Shown in pieces: positions 1-12,339 of a stretch of DNA of 64,000 nucleotides. The stretch is taken from NCBI RefSeq assembly GCF_963676685.1, contig NC_092350.1:70992502-71056501 (forward strand). The letters run 5' to 3'. The notes beneath the pieces are model-generated. The model made no database searches, was not told where the DNA came from, and saw only the letters and a list, made by a program, of their open reading frames with translations. Origin of the DNA: Mytilus edulis. Taxonomy: Eukaryota; Mollusca; Bivalvia; Mytilida; Mytilidae. The stretch's first letter is position 1, and every line of letters starts with the position of its first letter. A program made the translations under genes and the position numbers.

Positions 1-2194
1 GGTATGCTAATCAGTATCGACAAGTTTTTGTAGTATAAGACCATAAAATACCAGAATATTTGTAATTTAATTTTACAGATTATGCGATTTGTATGAGTGT
101 TGATATGAATGGAGGGTGATAAGGAAATGCTTACTCTGTTGAACATCCGATCGAGATCCTTTTGGAGTTCACGTAATTCCATCAGTTGTCTTGGTTACCT
201 TGATGTGACGTCTTAATCAATTATGAGATTTTAACATCAGTAAACTACTGTTGCCTTAACATGCTTAATTCTTAAATTTGTTGGAGCAGTTTTGTGTAAG
301 GAGTACTTCTAATACGGAAAAACGCCAAAAAACAATCACTTACATTTTTTTTTAGGATTTTGTAGTAGTTAGCTGGCGGGAAATAAGACCTTTTATAGAA
401 CTTTACCAATCAACGTTATGACAAACAGTAAACAAAGGTGTTTTTTTACCTTCCTTCACTGTATTGGATACCCAAATTATATAAGTGTTCTAACATACAA
501 CGTAAATTGCTGGGTCTTTCAAGTGCTCCACGAAACCTCTTTCTTAATTTTTAATATTTATTTAATGAGCAATAAACAAAAGCCAGGCTTCAAAGTTTTT
601 GTAAAACTATCTATGAGAGAACATACAATCTAGGTCTCTTCATCTTGCAATAGTATTAACACATTTGACTTTTCTACACTTTTTATTGTAAGAATTGGTT
701 CTGCTTTGTTTCATAAAAAAAACGGCCAATGTAGATACAAGTATCTTGTATTAGCTAGAGAGGGGTTAATCATACTTTGAAGAAAATCACTTTGATTCAA
801 GCAACATTTCTCTGAAACTGACATTAGCAAGATGCTTGATTTCTTATTTTGTTACGTTTGGAGGACGTGGTTTAAAAAAAAACAATCGGCATTTCTTTTT
901 TTTATTAATAAATATTTGTATTTTCATATCATTTTCAAGTCGCATCTACAAATAAAGATGTGTCTGTACAAAATGTGCACACTTCTGTTTCACTATATTT
1001 AAATTTCATAAGTAAAGTATTTTATCCTAAAATTCTATGGAGTAATCTACATTGAAATGCCCTTAATGTGGGATCTTCGGTTATAAGTAAAGTAAGACTA
1101 AAAAAGAAACTCCATTCTTCAGCCACGATACCGATTCACAGTTTTATTTTCCATTTCTCTTGTAAACGGGATAATGTGTCCTTTATTTTATCTAGGAAAC
1201 ATTTATAAAATGTTTTGATACTTTATCTACTGTTTTTATAACGGTTACAGACTGTATTTAGTGACTTGTGAATGGATAACATTTTATCATTCTTTGGAAG
1301 TGCATAAATAAGTCAGTCGTGGAACTCTAGGAAAGTTGTTTCTATATTGTAGTTTCTAATAAATTCCTCAAAATTGTAAAATTCTCAATTTTCCTTTGTC
1401 AGATCATTTATGAAAAATATATTATTCTTTATCCAATTATAAAAAAACTGTCCTCCCACCAATCATAATATTATCATTTAAAAACAATGGATGAAACAAG
1501 ATGTCATTTTGGGCTGTGAACAGCGGTTTACACAGTGAGCCCCATGCTGAAATTACATTTTGCCAAAAGGGGTTAAATTCGTTTTTAAATGCTTATTTTG
1601 ATAAATACCAAATATTTTTCCACAATTCATTTCAAGATGATCTGCCAATAACACCTTCGATGAATAATAATTTGAAGGGTCTAAAACTTTATTTTACCAG
1701 GACAGCTTAAGTAATTTAATAAAGGATTCTATATGTGGCATTTTTACACCGCCATCCTCATAATTTGAGATAAGTATATTTCTTTTAATTTTGTCCCCTT
1801 TACAATCCCACACAAATCTGTATAACATAGCTTGTTGCTCCCTTAATATATCTATGAGTGGATCTGGTAAAACAGCAAAATATTGAATTGGAATTGGTAG
1901 GGCAATTTTTTTTCCATGGTTTTTGCTTGATCAGTGATAGTTTCCCCACTATCCAAAGTTAATTATTGTGTTACTTTTTCTATATAATTTCTTTTCTCTA
2001 GATTGCAAGATTGAAGTTCAATACGTGTAATATCTCCCTTTTTTCATCAATGTGTTCATTACTGTTCAATTTGTTCAACTGAAGTTCAAATTATCCTTCT
2101 TCCCTACTGCGTTCTTTCTTTTTAAAAGTTAAATAAGATATTGTTCTACCTCATATCATCATTTTTTTTCAATGTGTTCCAAAAACAGTTTATC
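1..2194. other. No gene recognised; AT-rich noncoding DNA
   Basis: I see no exon with domain similarity, no RNA gene and no clear terminal repeats. Short open frames at 418-633 and 1501-1710 have low-complexity AT-driven composition and no recognisable domain. Confidence 0.5.
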
Positions 2195-2198
2195 TTAA

Positions 2199-2730
2199 GG
2201 TTCCACTAAAGTCAAAATATAGGACACTTCATACATATCTTAACTTTGCCTATATTTTTATTTAGACGAATACTGTTACATGTAATGCAGTACAAGCTAA
2301 TGTTGATTTTTTCAGAAAATGTATTGATTTACGAGTTTCAGTTATTTCATGCATCTAAGTGAACGAATATATAAGGTACCATACAGAAATTTGAGAAATA
2401 TGCCGTTGAAACATATTTATGTGACAAAACAACATTAGCTTGTTCTGCATTACATGTAATAGTATTCGTCCATACCAGTTTTAATCAAATACAGTCGTCT
2501 CTAAGGCCTCCAGATATTTTTTTGAAAATTTAGTGTTCACCCCAAGAACCGGTTTGGCCACCACATAATAATTTCAAGTTTATTTACAATTTACACAGTG
2601 TGTATATGTTAAGTATGGTTTAAATGAACATATGTGCCCATAGTTTATGACTGTATTCATTATAGGTTGAAAAATACAGGCAAAGTTTAGATGCTTATGA
2701 AGCGTCCTATATTTTGACTTTAGTGGAACC
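2199..2730. mobile_element. 532-bp foldback DNA element with TTAA target duplication
   Basis: The left end reads GGTTCCACTAAAGTC and the right end is its exact inverse, GACTTTAGTGGAACC. Both are flanked by TTAA (2195-2198 and 2731-2734). A second, inner inverted pair contains TTACATGTAATGCAGTAC on the left and its near-inverse around 2448-2460. It has no coding capacity, so it is a non-autonomous foldback/MITE. TTAA targets are typical of the piggyBac and Kolobok superfamilies; which one applies is not clear. Confidence 0.75.
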
Positions 2731-2935
2731 TTAATAGGAAAATTCTATTTTTTCCATGTTTTCAGAATCAACTTCTTAATTGGAAAATTATATTTCTTCC
2801 ATGTTTTCAGAATCAACTGCTTAATTGGAAAAAGATATTTGCAATCAACAATACAAGTTTTAATATTAGCAATAAATTCGTTGTTGTATAATAACATGAA
2901 TAAGGCATTGTTAAATTTCCACGTCCCTTTGCCTT

Positions 2936-3590
2936 CGACATTTCTATGGGAACCAACTGTGCTCCTCTTCTTGCCGACTTATTCCTTTATTCATATGAGG
3001 ATGACTTCAAACAGAAGCTTCTTATAAAGAATGAAAAGAAGTTAGCGTTATCCTTTAACTTCACGTTCCGCTATAAAGGTGAAGCCCTCTCACTAAAAAC
3101 AAAAGGTTTGTTGACTCTGTTGAACACATCTATCCAATCGAACTTAAAATAAAGATACAACAAAATCGTTAAGTCTGCTTCATATCTTGATTACATCTAG
3201 AAATTGACAATGAGGTTTGTCCAAGAACAAAACTTTACGACAAAAGAGATAATTTTGACTTTCCAATTGTGAACTTTCCATTTCTGTGTAGCAACATTCC
3301 AGCAGCACCTGCATATGATGTATATATCTCCAAGTAGATAAGATATTCCAAAGCTTGCATTTCCTATCATTATTTTCCTTGATAGAAGGTTGCTGCTTAC
3401 AAGGAGTTTCATGTGGTAATCGAAATCATCCCTTCGAAAATTTTCGGACGCCAACACGAGTTGATTCATCGTTAAGGAATATCTGTTTCACAGATGACGA
3501 CGGATATGTTTCAGTTGTTGAACCAGCATCCCGTCCTCGTTTCCACGAATGTGATCTACTGAATAAGACTTATCACCGGTGTTGTACTTA
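2936..3590 (+). pseudogene. Degenerate Penelope-like reverse transcriptase fragment
   Basis: The frame from 2946 contains MGTNCAPLLADLFLYSYE, the conserved block that precedes the catalytic aspartates in mussel Penelope-like reverse transcriptases. About 30 residues later the expected Y-x-D-D is replaced by RYKGE, so the catalytic site is lost. Further out-of-frame blocks (SASYLD near 3175, a match to the post-catalytic region near 3200-3350) show several frameshifts and stops. It is 5'-truncated and runs into repeat R3. Dead copy; the class assignment is from remembered family motifs. Confidence 0.75.
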
Positions 3591-3830
3591 CATGAGCAAA
3601 ACGACAGATGTCACTTATAGAGCAAGATCTGCGTACCCTTCCGGAGCACATGAGATCATCATCGATTTTTTTATGGGGTTCGTGTTAACGTTGCTCAGTG
3701 TTTTTTTTTCTATGTTGTGTTTTGTGTACTGTTGTTTTTCGTATCGTCTTTTTTTAGGTTTTTTCAACCGACTGTTATATAACGAACTAGATATAAACAT
3801 TTTCCTTAGTAAAATGGCGTAGTTCAACAC
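3590..3830 (+). repeat. R3 repeat: 3' tail of the preceding PLE
   Basis: Contains CCTTCCGGAGCACATGAGAT followed by a T-rich stretch. The reverse complement recurs at 20650-20840 and 33270-33480. Its position directly after reverse transcriptase remains suggests it is that element's 3' untranslated tail. The 155-residue open frame crossing it (3355-3822) is not conserved coding sequence. Confidence 0.55.
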
Positions 3831-4129
3831 CCATCAACTTATTTTGACATTCAGCTACAGTTACTGTTACACATTTCTAGTTTAAACTTGCATCTCTATA
3901 AGTGTTTCGGAGAAACCAATCAATTGAATGAAAAGACTGTCAATTTAGCACACAATTGATTTTATTAACATAGAAAAATATAATAAAAATTTATGGAAAA
4001 CATTATACAGTTTTATGATTGAAAATGAACATAAAAAAAACTAAATTGCAGGCATTTGAATTAAATTGTTAAAGCATAACAATTCAGGAAAGAAATAAGC
4101 CAAATAAATACACAAAAAGGAACTACTAT

Positions 4130-4440
4130 ATAGACATAGGAAGATGTGGTATGAGTGCCAATGAGACAACATCCAAATAACAATTTATAAAAGTAAACAA
4201 TTATAGGTGAAGGTATGGCCTTCAACACGGAGCCTTGGCTCACACCGAACAGCAAGCTATAAAGGGCCCCAAAAATTAGTAATGTAAAACCTTTCAAACG
4301 GGAAAACCAACGGTCTAATCTATATAAAAACGAGAAACGAGAAACACGTATGAACTACATAAACAAACGACAACTACTGTACATCAGATTCCTATTTTTA
4401 CTATACCTTAATGCTTACTGCAACCTCAACATTTTTTTAA
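4130..4440 (-). repeat. R2 dispersed repeat, diverged copy
   Basis: Begins with the R2 signature AAGATGTGGTATGAGTGCCA and contains the AGCTATAAAGGGCCCC block. R2 sense is taken as the strand that ends in CATACCACATCTTC, because that strand follows reverse transcriptase remains at 17.6 kb. Confidence 0.65.
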
Positions 4441-5154
4441 TTTAAATATTATGTATATAACCGATACGGAGTAATGGGATCCGTCCCTTTCTGCCCAATT
4501 TAAAGCTTCATTTTCATGTTTTTATGGACTTGTTGTTTTGAAAATTAGATTATTCAAATAAAAAAATTCCTTGAAAGAATTATTAGTAATATTATTTTCA
4601 TATTTTTGTTCAAAATACCCAAAACAAACACGTTATCATAAAACATTTTAATTCTCGCTTGTTTTGCTTCAGTGTTGATAGTCAGTAGCTTTACCAGAAA
4701 TGCTCTACTGTTTTGACATAACTGCATTGAAAAACGTATTACTTTTCAACCTAGCAGTTGTACATGTTGTAATAAGAAAAATGATTATTCAACGAATTAG
4801 TAGTATGCAGGTCCTCACAATTATCAATTCCTCTTCAACATATAAGGACCTCACATGGTTATTTCATGTAATATATTTTTTTTTTTTATTGAAAACTGAA
4901 TGTACTGTTCGGCATATTTACACTAAAAAGTGATATTGTTTAAAGTCATTCATGTGCATATCTTTTCAGCCTTTGTACAATTAAAAATTTGTAGCTAAAA
5001 ATTGGAACTTCGACACCTTAGGCGATAATTTACTTATTGGTCTGCGAAAATTAAACTTGACATTTTCTCAAATTTAGAATTTCAGATATTATGTTTGATA
5101 AATACACGAGCGTGAAAATGACGTCAAAGCAATATGTATAATAATAGAAAATGA

Positions 5155-5560
5155 GTAATGATTGCTAATGAGACAACTCTTCAACATAGAACATAGAACT
5201 TAAAGACTTAAGGTCACCGTACGGCCTTCAACAATGAACAAACCTAATACCGCATACTGCATACCGCATAGTCAGCTATAAAAAGGCCCGAAATGACAAA
5301 TGTAAAAAAAAAAAAACATAAAACTAAAGGCATGATATATGTACAATTACCATAACAAAACAATGAACGAAAAACAAATATAATATACAGCAGCTTTGAC
5401 AGGCTCACACATAATGCAGCGGTGATAAAACACGACTGCCCGTGCAAAAAAAAAGCCAAAACAACAAAAAAACTGGGACAGCTGTAACAATACAAGACAA
5501 GAACAAAAAACAAACATTTCGTGTAATGAATACAGGTATCGCTGTGATGTCAAGCAAACT
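5155..5560 (-). repeat. R2 dispersed repeat
   Basis: Shares AATGAGACAACTCTTCAACA, the CACCGTACGGCCTTCAACAA block and the CAGCTATAAAAAGGCCCGAA block with the other R2 copies. Two antisense open frames across it are shadows. Confidence 0.7.
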
Positions 5561-5794
5561 GCATAAAAACGATCCTTTTTGTAGTTGAATATAAATATCA
5601 GCTCAAAGTCATAAATATAAATAAACTTTAATATGCAATTTAAGTTGTAACTGTATTTATTGTAGTGAAAATAATGAACATTTTATTGTAATTACGAATG
5701 ATTGGTTGCAAATTGCATCAATCCCAGAAGACAACACTTCATGTCTAGAATATAAACATTATTTTTCATTAAATATGTTAAATGGGTATAATAT

Positions 5795-6090
5795 AAAAAA
5801 GAAGATGTGGTATGATTGTCAATGAGACAACTATCCTCAAAAGACCAAAATGACACAGATATTAACAACTATAGGTCACCGTACGGCCTTCAACAATGAA
5901 CAAAGCCCATACCGCATAGTCAGCAATAAAAGGCTCCTGACTTGGGACAGGCACATACATAAATAATGTGGCGGGGTCCCAACCCTCCCCAAACCTGGGA
6001 CAGTGGTATAACAGTACAACATAAGAACGAACTATAAAAATCAGTTGAAAAAGGCTTAACTCATCAGATGGACAAAAATATGTATATTTT
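5795..6090 (-). repeat. R2 dispersed repeat
   Basis: Well-preserved R2 with AAGATGTGGTATGATTGTCA at 5802, the ACGGCCTTCAACAATGAACA block, CTCCTGACTTGGGACAGGC, and AACTCATCAGATGGACAAAA at its far end. Confidence 0.75.
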
Positions 6091-6099
6091 TATCTTTAT

Positions 6100-7920
6100 T
6101 CTTATAATCATCATGGACAATTTTTACAATGGTAACTTTATGAAAATCCGGATTAAATGTTTAAACAGTCTTCTACTTATATTTTAACAGCAAACTGCTT
6201 ATAATAAAAACATATCTCAGTCGGATCTCTAGTTGAAATTTAAGTACAAAAATGGAACTTGTCATGAAATAGTTTAATAATACAACAGATTTGTGTTTTA
6301 AATGTAAAACACGAAAATAAAAGCATTGATATATCAACTTGCTGCATATTCTATTATTATACATTCTAAGACTAAAACACAAATTACCATAACAAGAAAA
6401 CCATATGCATGGCTCTTGAGATATATATGAGACATCAAAGTCGCGTAGGGTTTTTTTTTAATAACAAAATAACCTAGTGCGTCTACAATTGATTAATTTT
6501 AAGCGCTACTTAGTCGGAAAATAGTCTTATTTCATTTAGGCGTATTATCAAAGTATAATTTAGCTATATTTATCATCTTTATTAAGTAGTATAAAAACAA
6601 ATGTATGACACATAGTATACAAATAAACCCTTTAAAAGTCATACTTGTAGTTTTAGATCTTGTTTCTCTGAAATTATACGTCACAAAATGGTGCTATTCA
6701 TAAAAACATATCGAACAAATCAAACAAAGAAAAACCAAAACAACCATCATAAAAGTAATATAAAACAATAGTCCCCAAAAATACAGAAGAAAAAGCCCCC
6801 CCAAAATACTTTTAAAGTCTAATGAAAATAAACCGCTTATAATATATACTTTTATTTCTGAAATATTTGATGTAAAGATATGTTCCTTTCAGTTAATAAC
6901 CACAATTACATTGAAAATGTCAAATTGTTTAAAACATATGACGTGCATGATCGAAAACCACCTAATTTTAACATCAAAACATGACCGGTAACAGTTTTTA
7001 TAAACTATATGCGTATGTCGACAATACATGTCTCTTCAGTGATTTCCAAAACTTTGCATGCATCCTTATTTGGAAACCAAAACATATCTAGTCTAGTGTA
7101 ATGATGGCAAAAGGTTTATAATTAACAACAAATTAAGTGTTAATTGTATCATAAATTTACAGAGCTAACGATAAAAGTCGTGCTTACTAATGTTGAAGAT
7201 GCTTTTAATTTCGTCTTTATAGATACAAGAACATAATTCTACATGTTTTGTATTAACTCAAATTTTTCCCTTGTCTTAACTATTTCAAACTGCTGTTAAA
7301 AGGGAACTTTTGTTTACAAACAACTATATAAAAAAAAAATATCCACGTCAATGACGGTTATTATACATAGATCCGTTGTCTAAAAGTAACACCCTAGACA
7401 AGCGGTGATCCCATTGAAGCATTTACTAAAAAATCTCCATCCAGCCTCCATGTGATGTGGTATGTCAGTCACAATATCTGATATAAACCAGAGCAGCTCA
7501 CATCTAAAATATACAAGTCGACTGCTTTATTTAAGAATAGAGTTATTTTTGAATTACTTTTTGGTGTAAAAAAAATATTTTTGAAACAATGTTTCACTTT
7601 CCACAAGGTTTCTGGTTATTTGTTCTTCGAGATACACAAAAAGCGTTCAATATTTGCTTTCCAATCAATAGAATAAGAAGCTCTTAGTATGATGTTGTTT
7701 AATTTATGGGTAAACGTAACCATTACGTTGACCAAACTAAAGAACGGATCAACATATGACGACATCATGAGTCACTTACAGGTTTATTTAGAGACAAATT
7801 GTAGAACAATTTTTACCATTTCTTCCATAATCTAATAGAATTATATAAAACCTTGAAAGTACATGTTTTAAGAATATGCATGATAGTTATTGGCCGGGTT
7901 AGTTTCCCTTATTACAAAAC
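6100..7920. other. No gene recognised
   Basis: AT-rich noncoding DNA. I see no conserved domain, terminal repeats or tandem structure. Confidence 0.45.
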
Positions 7921-7923
7921 ATG

Positions 7924-8095
7924 CATGTACCACAATAACATGAAATAAATCTAAATCTTGTTTTCTTGCAGTATTCTGTTTATGAATTGGATCTATTGTA
8001 CATACATGTACCACAATAACATGAAATAAATCTAAATCTTGTTTTTTTGCAGTATTCTGTTTATGAATTGGATCTATTGTACATACATGTACGTG
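7924..8095. repeat. 81-bp tandem duplication
   Basis: A unit starting CATGTACCACAATAACATGA at 7924 is repeated at 8005 with an 81-bp offset and one visible change (TTTTC to TTTTT). A short third partial copy follows near 8085. Near-identity implies a recent duplication. Confidence 0.85.
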
Positions 8096-8124
8096 CTTAG
8101 TTTGTCAATTTTAAAAAATAAGGA

Positions 8125-8275
8125 GACGTGGTATGATTGTCAATAAGACAACTATCCACCAAAGTTCAAATGAAGTGGATTTAGGCAATTATAGGCAACC
8201 GTACGGCTTTCAACAATGAGAAAACCTTATACCGTATGTTCGGCTATAAAAGGCCCTGATCGCCAGCTTTTTATC
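8125..8275 (-). repeat. R2 dispersed repeat, 3' part only
   Basis: Contains GGAGACGTGGTATGATTGTC and CTATAAAAGGCCCTGAT. The promoter-proximal half of the family is missing. Confidence 0.65.
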
Positions 8276-8279
8276 AGAT

Positions 8280-9555
8280 GTGCAATTGTTTATATTCTCT
8301 TATTTCCCAAAAGAATACAATTTCTATAGAAAATAAAGAAAAAGATTCCAAGGGGCCAAAAAAAGCGAGAAGTTGAAAAGAGACAACACCGTTTTCGAAT
8401 TATATATAGCAAAACAAACAACGATCCACATAAAAGTTAACGGAATCTAAAAATATTACAAAACCAAAAACCAAAAGTGAAAAAAATCGTATGACCGGGA
8501 TGGTATCCCGTAGCAATTAATGGAAATTACAAATTCTGGTGATAAGTCATGAAAATCATATTTTACTTTGCTATGATACTTTGAAAAGCAATGTAGCATT
8601 TATAAAAAAAAATACGTCTTTAAAGAACTTTTAAATACAATGATCAGTAATAAGAGACAAAGTCGAAGTATGGATAGTTTCTACTGCCAGGCAATTAAAA
8701 ACTTAAGGTTGCCGAGTTGGGTTTGTCAATGGCCAATTCCAAATCTTTAACAAAACATATGCTATTTTGTTTCTGATGGGGTGCATCAATTTATATCTTG
8801 TTCTGACACAGACTGGATTGATTTATCAAGCACCCTTCTGGTAGATCAGATAAAGAATATCATCTGTTTGAAGACCGTAGGTTGGTGAATAATAGTCGTT
8901 AATTATTTGATAATGCTATTGAATTGGTGTGTCATTGACGTTTACCCTTACGTCCTGTCAATCATGATCACACATGTTGTTTATTTACCCTAGTCTGCTC
9001 GCCGCGTCCGTCCAGGTACAAATCGAAAATCTGAGAACCAACGGAAGAAGAATAATGTGTGATGTGATAAACCTCTAGATGAAATGAGACGAACTATATT
9101 GACAGGTTATGTTATTCTGATAAGCAGGCATCGTTCCAATTTTATTAAAAAACAAAACAATAAGACAATGTAAGTGTCGAGTGATGTCCGTTTGAATTTC
9201 CCGAAAATTTTTGTTATAACAATTATCAAAATAATGAATTTGAAGGAAGGAAGTAACTGGAACAAGACACTATACTTGCACTAACCTTTTTAAAGCACCG
9301 TTGAAATTATAACCCATACAAAACTTCGACAGTCCACAACGTGTAGCACACTCTATTTGTGATGGACACTGAATATCATCAACTGCCGCCATGTCAGCCT
9401 TGTTATTATCCATACTACAGCTATCAAAACGACCGACAAATTTATCTGAAACTATATTATTATTACATTGAATTTTTCTTCATCAGGATTTGATCATTCC
9501 AAAACAAATGAAAGACGGATATATAAATACCTGGATACATTAGGAGCCACATCAC
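8280..9555. other. No gene recognised
   Basis: Noncoding. I see no domain similarity or clear repeat boundaries. Confidence 0.4.
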
Positions 9556-9559
9556 TTAA

Positions 9560-10078
9560 AAGGGCATGAGTACTCTCAGATCTGTTCCTTTTTGTTGTTT
9601 GGATATACAAGTACCCCGCCACGTCCATTTTGTGTTTTTGTTAGATGTAGTTCTATTTGTATTCATCTGATGAGTTAAACCTTTTTCAACTGATTTTTAT
9701 AGGTTGTTCTTATGTTGTACGGTTACACCACTGTCCAATGTTATGGGGAGGGTTGGGATCCCGCTAACATGTGTAACCCCGCCACATTCTGTATGTATGT
9801 CCCTGTCCCAAGTCAGGAGCCAGTAATTCAGTGCTTGTCGGTTGTTGATGTGTTACATATTTGTTTTTCGTTCATTTTTTTGAAAATAAATTAGGCAGTT
9901 AGTTTACTCGTTTTAATTGTTTTACGTTTGTCATTTCGGGGCCTTTTATAGCTGATTATGCGGTATGAGCTTTGCTCATTGTTTAAGGGCGTATAATTGT
10001 TAATTTTTGTGTCATTTGGTCTCTTGTGAAGAGTTGTCTCATCGGCAATCATACCACATCTTCTTTTTTTATTTGAAA
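9560..10078 (+). repeat. R2 dispersed repeat, longest copy, sense orientation
   Basis: The most complete R2 in the window. It runs from about GCATGAGTACTCTCAGATCT through GTCCCAAGTCAGGAGCCAG and GGGGCCTTTTATAGCTGATT to ATCATACCACATCTTC. The 60-residue open frame at 9712-9894 is part of the repeat. Confidence 0.75.
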
Positions 10079-10378
10079 CGAATAGCCATATCTACCTAAG
10101 GTCACCTTTTTCAAATAGAAGTTGGAATCTTAGTTTCTTCCCCGAGGGTTTCACCAGCCCAGTAGTCAGCACTTCGGTGTTGACATGAATATCAATTATA
10201 TGGTCATTTTTATAAATTTTCTGTTTACAAAACCTTGAATTTTTCGAAAAACTAAGGATTTTCTTACCCCAGGAGTAGATTACCTTAGCCGTATTTGGCA
10301 CAACTTTTTGGAATTTTGGATCCTCATTAATGCTCTTCAACTTTGTATTGATTTGGCTTTTTAACTATTTTGATCTGA

Positions 10379-10422
10379 GCGTCACTGATAAGTCTTATGT
10401 AGACGAAACGCGCGTCTGGCGT
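10379..10422 (+). ncRNA. Hammerhead ribozyme motif, unit 1 (core mutated)
   Basis: Stem I GCGTCA (10379-10384) pairs with TGGCGT (10417-10422). Stem II is GTCT/AGAC with loop TATGT. GAAA is at 10405-10408. The self-complementary ACGCGCGT forms stem III, and C17 is at 10416. The core reads CTGATAA instead of CTGATGA, so the catalytic G8 position (10390) is A. The copy is expected to be inactive. Confidence 0.75.
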
Positions 10423-10733
10423 ATAAAATTATAATCCTGGTACTTTTGATAACTATTTACACCACTGGGTCAATGCCACTGCTGGTGGACGTTTCGTCCC
10501 CGAGGGTATCACCAGCCCAGTAGTCAGCACTTCGGTGTTGACATGAATATCAATTATATGGTCATTTTTATAAATTTTCTGTTTACAAAACCTTGAATTT
10601 TTCGAAAAACTAAGGATTTTCTTACCCCAGGAGTAGATTACCTTAGCCGTATTTGGCACAACATTTTGGAATTTTGGATCCTCAATGCTCTTCAACTTTG
10701 TATTGATTTGGCTTTTTGGCTATTTTGATCTGA

Positions 10734-10777
10734 GCGTCACTGATAAGTCTTATGTAGACGAAACGCGCGTCTGGCGT
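10734..10777 (+). ncRNA. Hammerhead ribozyme motif, unit 2 (core mutated)
   Basis: Identical in design to the motif 355 bp upstream, including the same G8-to-A change (10745). The shared lesion means it was present before the tandem duplication, or spread between units by conversion. Confidence 0.75.
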
Positions 10778-10974
10778 ATAAAATTTTAATCCTGGTACTT
10801 TTAATAACTATTTCTTGATATTTATCAACGGATATTTTAAAAGTTATGTCATAAATAATGACACTGTCGAAGCACTTACTACTTAGCTGATGATACCTGC
10901 TGTGACTAGCGGTTCACCATCAGTGCTATTTACCAAGTGGTAAAAAATGATATATCAGTTTATAAATTTGGAAG

Positions 10975-11190
10975 GTTAAAAAAAAAATCCCAAAAATACT
11001 GAACTCCGATGAAAATTCAAAAAGGAAAGTCCCTAATCAAATGGCAAAATTAAAAGCTAAAACACATCAAACGAATGGATAACAACTGTCGTATTCCTGA
11101 CTTGGTACAGACATTATTTTATGTAGAAAATGGTGGATTAAACCTGGTTTTATAGCTATCTAAACCTCTCACTTGTATGACAGTCGCATC
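10975..11190 (-). repeat. R6 dispersed repeat (PLE 3' tail family)
   Basis: Contains CCCAAAAATACTGAACTCCG and GTAGAAAATGGTGGATTAAA. It is shared with 41757-41985 and 56300-56545. At 41.76 kb the same tail is continuous with a reverse transcriptase C-terminus read on the minus strand. Confidence 0.65.
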
Positions 11191-11415
11191 AAATTCCATG
11201 CGATTGTTTATGTTTATTTTAATCAGTAGTGAAAGCAAAAGAAATACATGAAACGCTATACAAATAGTAATCTCATTGTCAATCATGACACATCTCCTTA
11301 TTTTAATGAAGATTGAACGTTTACTTTGTAATTGAAATTAAAAAAAAAATGAAGCTTAGATTCAAACATTACTTTTATGAAAAGAAAATGAAAAAAGGAG
11401 TTATTGGTACATTAC

Positions 11416-11928
11416 CTTCCAGCTGTATTTTCCATTCTGCTGATCTACCATAATTATAGCTGACTAATACACCAATACCTCTCACTTCAACCTTATTTGT
11501 ATTTATCACATTGCTCAAAGCATTTTCACCAACGAGTAGTCCAATTCCATATCCAATGTGCCCACCTGTATAACTAATCCAGAATGGTAGATACACATTA
11601 CAATTAAGTATATTTGGAGTATCAACTTCTTTGAAATACATGCTTTCGGCAGTTAACGAATCGTCCGCCCGATAAAGAAGATGCGACTTAATGTTTCCCC
11701 ATCCACCAAGACGTATCTCATACAATGGTAATAAAGAATTTTTGACATCTGAACTAGATAGAAGAATATGTACAGACGCACATGCCTTTACCTCAAATGC
11801 CAACGTTATTCCTTTCAGGTCAAGGTTGTACCTATTTATGTCAATGGTATAATTCATAATATCAGCTATTGAAGAGGCTTTCACATACCCACTGTCTTCT
11901 GTCAATACATTGTTTACTATATGTATAC
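11416..11928 (-). CDS. Exon encoding a FAMeT (farnesoic acid O-methyltransferase-like) domain
   Basis: An uninterrupted frame encodes about 170 residues resembling the PF12248 FAMeT/Methyltransf_FA domain. The order is FEVKACASVHILLSS, YEIRLGGWGNIKSH, DTPNILNCNVYLPFWIS, GGHIGYGIG and a closing EWKIQLEG. Despite the name this is a beta-rich module of unclear activity, found in secreted or immune-type invertebrate proteins. The splice sites are clear: acceptor TATTGTAG just before 11928, donor GGAAG/GTAATG with the exon ending at 11416. The exon is 513 bp with phase-1 introns on both sides, the symmetric pattern of a shuffled extracellular module. The ATG at 11941 lies in the acceptor region, so I do not take it as the start. 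No partner exons were recognised nearby; the gene is partial here, or the exon may be an orphan. Confidence 0.7.
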
Positions 11929-12339
11929 CTACAATATACATACATGTGAATAATACGGGCTACGCTTTCATGCTTTCTAGAATTGACCGTTTTCAAAGAA
12001 GTTCGGTGACGTAAGTCTTTTCGGTAAATTTGGGTTTTCTTCCTAAAATCAACGCTTCTGTAGTCGCTAAATGATACTACGCCACTAATTACTAACAATT
12101 GGTCGCTTTATTCATTTAAAAAAGTAAGGTTTGAATTAGCTAATTAGCTTACTTTTGTTTCTTCGAATTGCTTTAAAATTTTCCCTTTGACTTAATAAAA
12201 TTAATATTTGTCGTGATTGGGGTTCAAACGCCATCAATCATGTGTGACTGTTCATGACGCATCAAAGAAACCTCTCGACTACCAAACGGTTAATTTTAAA
12301 ATGAAATGCGGAGTGTTGATCCCCAACAGACATCTATTC

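Larger units (their letters stand above)
10090..10813 (+). mobile_element. Tandem R1 dimer (355-bp units), retrozyme-like
   Basis: Two head-to-tail R1 units are offset by exactly 355 bp, as measured at the motif GAGCGTCAC (10377 and 10732). They are near-identical apart from a few substitutions, a small deletion near 10680 and different outer 5' edges. Each unit holds GTTGACATGAATATCAATTA, TACCCCAGGAGTAGATTACC, CTTCAACTTTGTATTGATTT and a 44-nt hammerhead motif near its end. There is no coding sequence; the antisense frames of 80-82 residues are shadows. A tandem of short units each bearing one hammerhead is the architecture of animal retrozymes, which are thought to be mobilised by Penelope-like enzymes. 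Assignment as a retrozyme is inference. Confidence 0.7.

Noticed and set aside
3355-3822. 155-residue plus-strand frame
   Set aside because: It crosses decayed PLE sequence and the R3 tail. No domain, and other R3 copies do not keep the frame open.
9660-9700. CTGATGAGTTAAACC in R2 as another hammerhead core
   Set aside because: There is no stem II pairing, no GAAA at the right distance and no cleavage triplet. A chance match.
11862-12098. Minus-strand frame upstream of the FAMeT exon, possible first exon
   Set aside because: No domain, overlaps the splice acceptor region, and no convincing donor.
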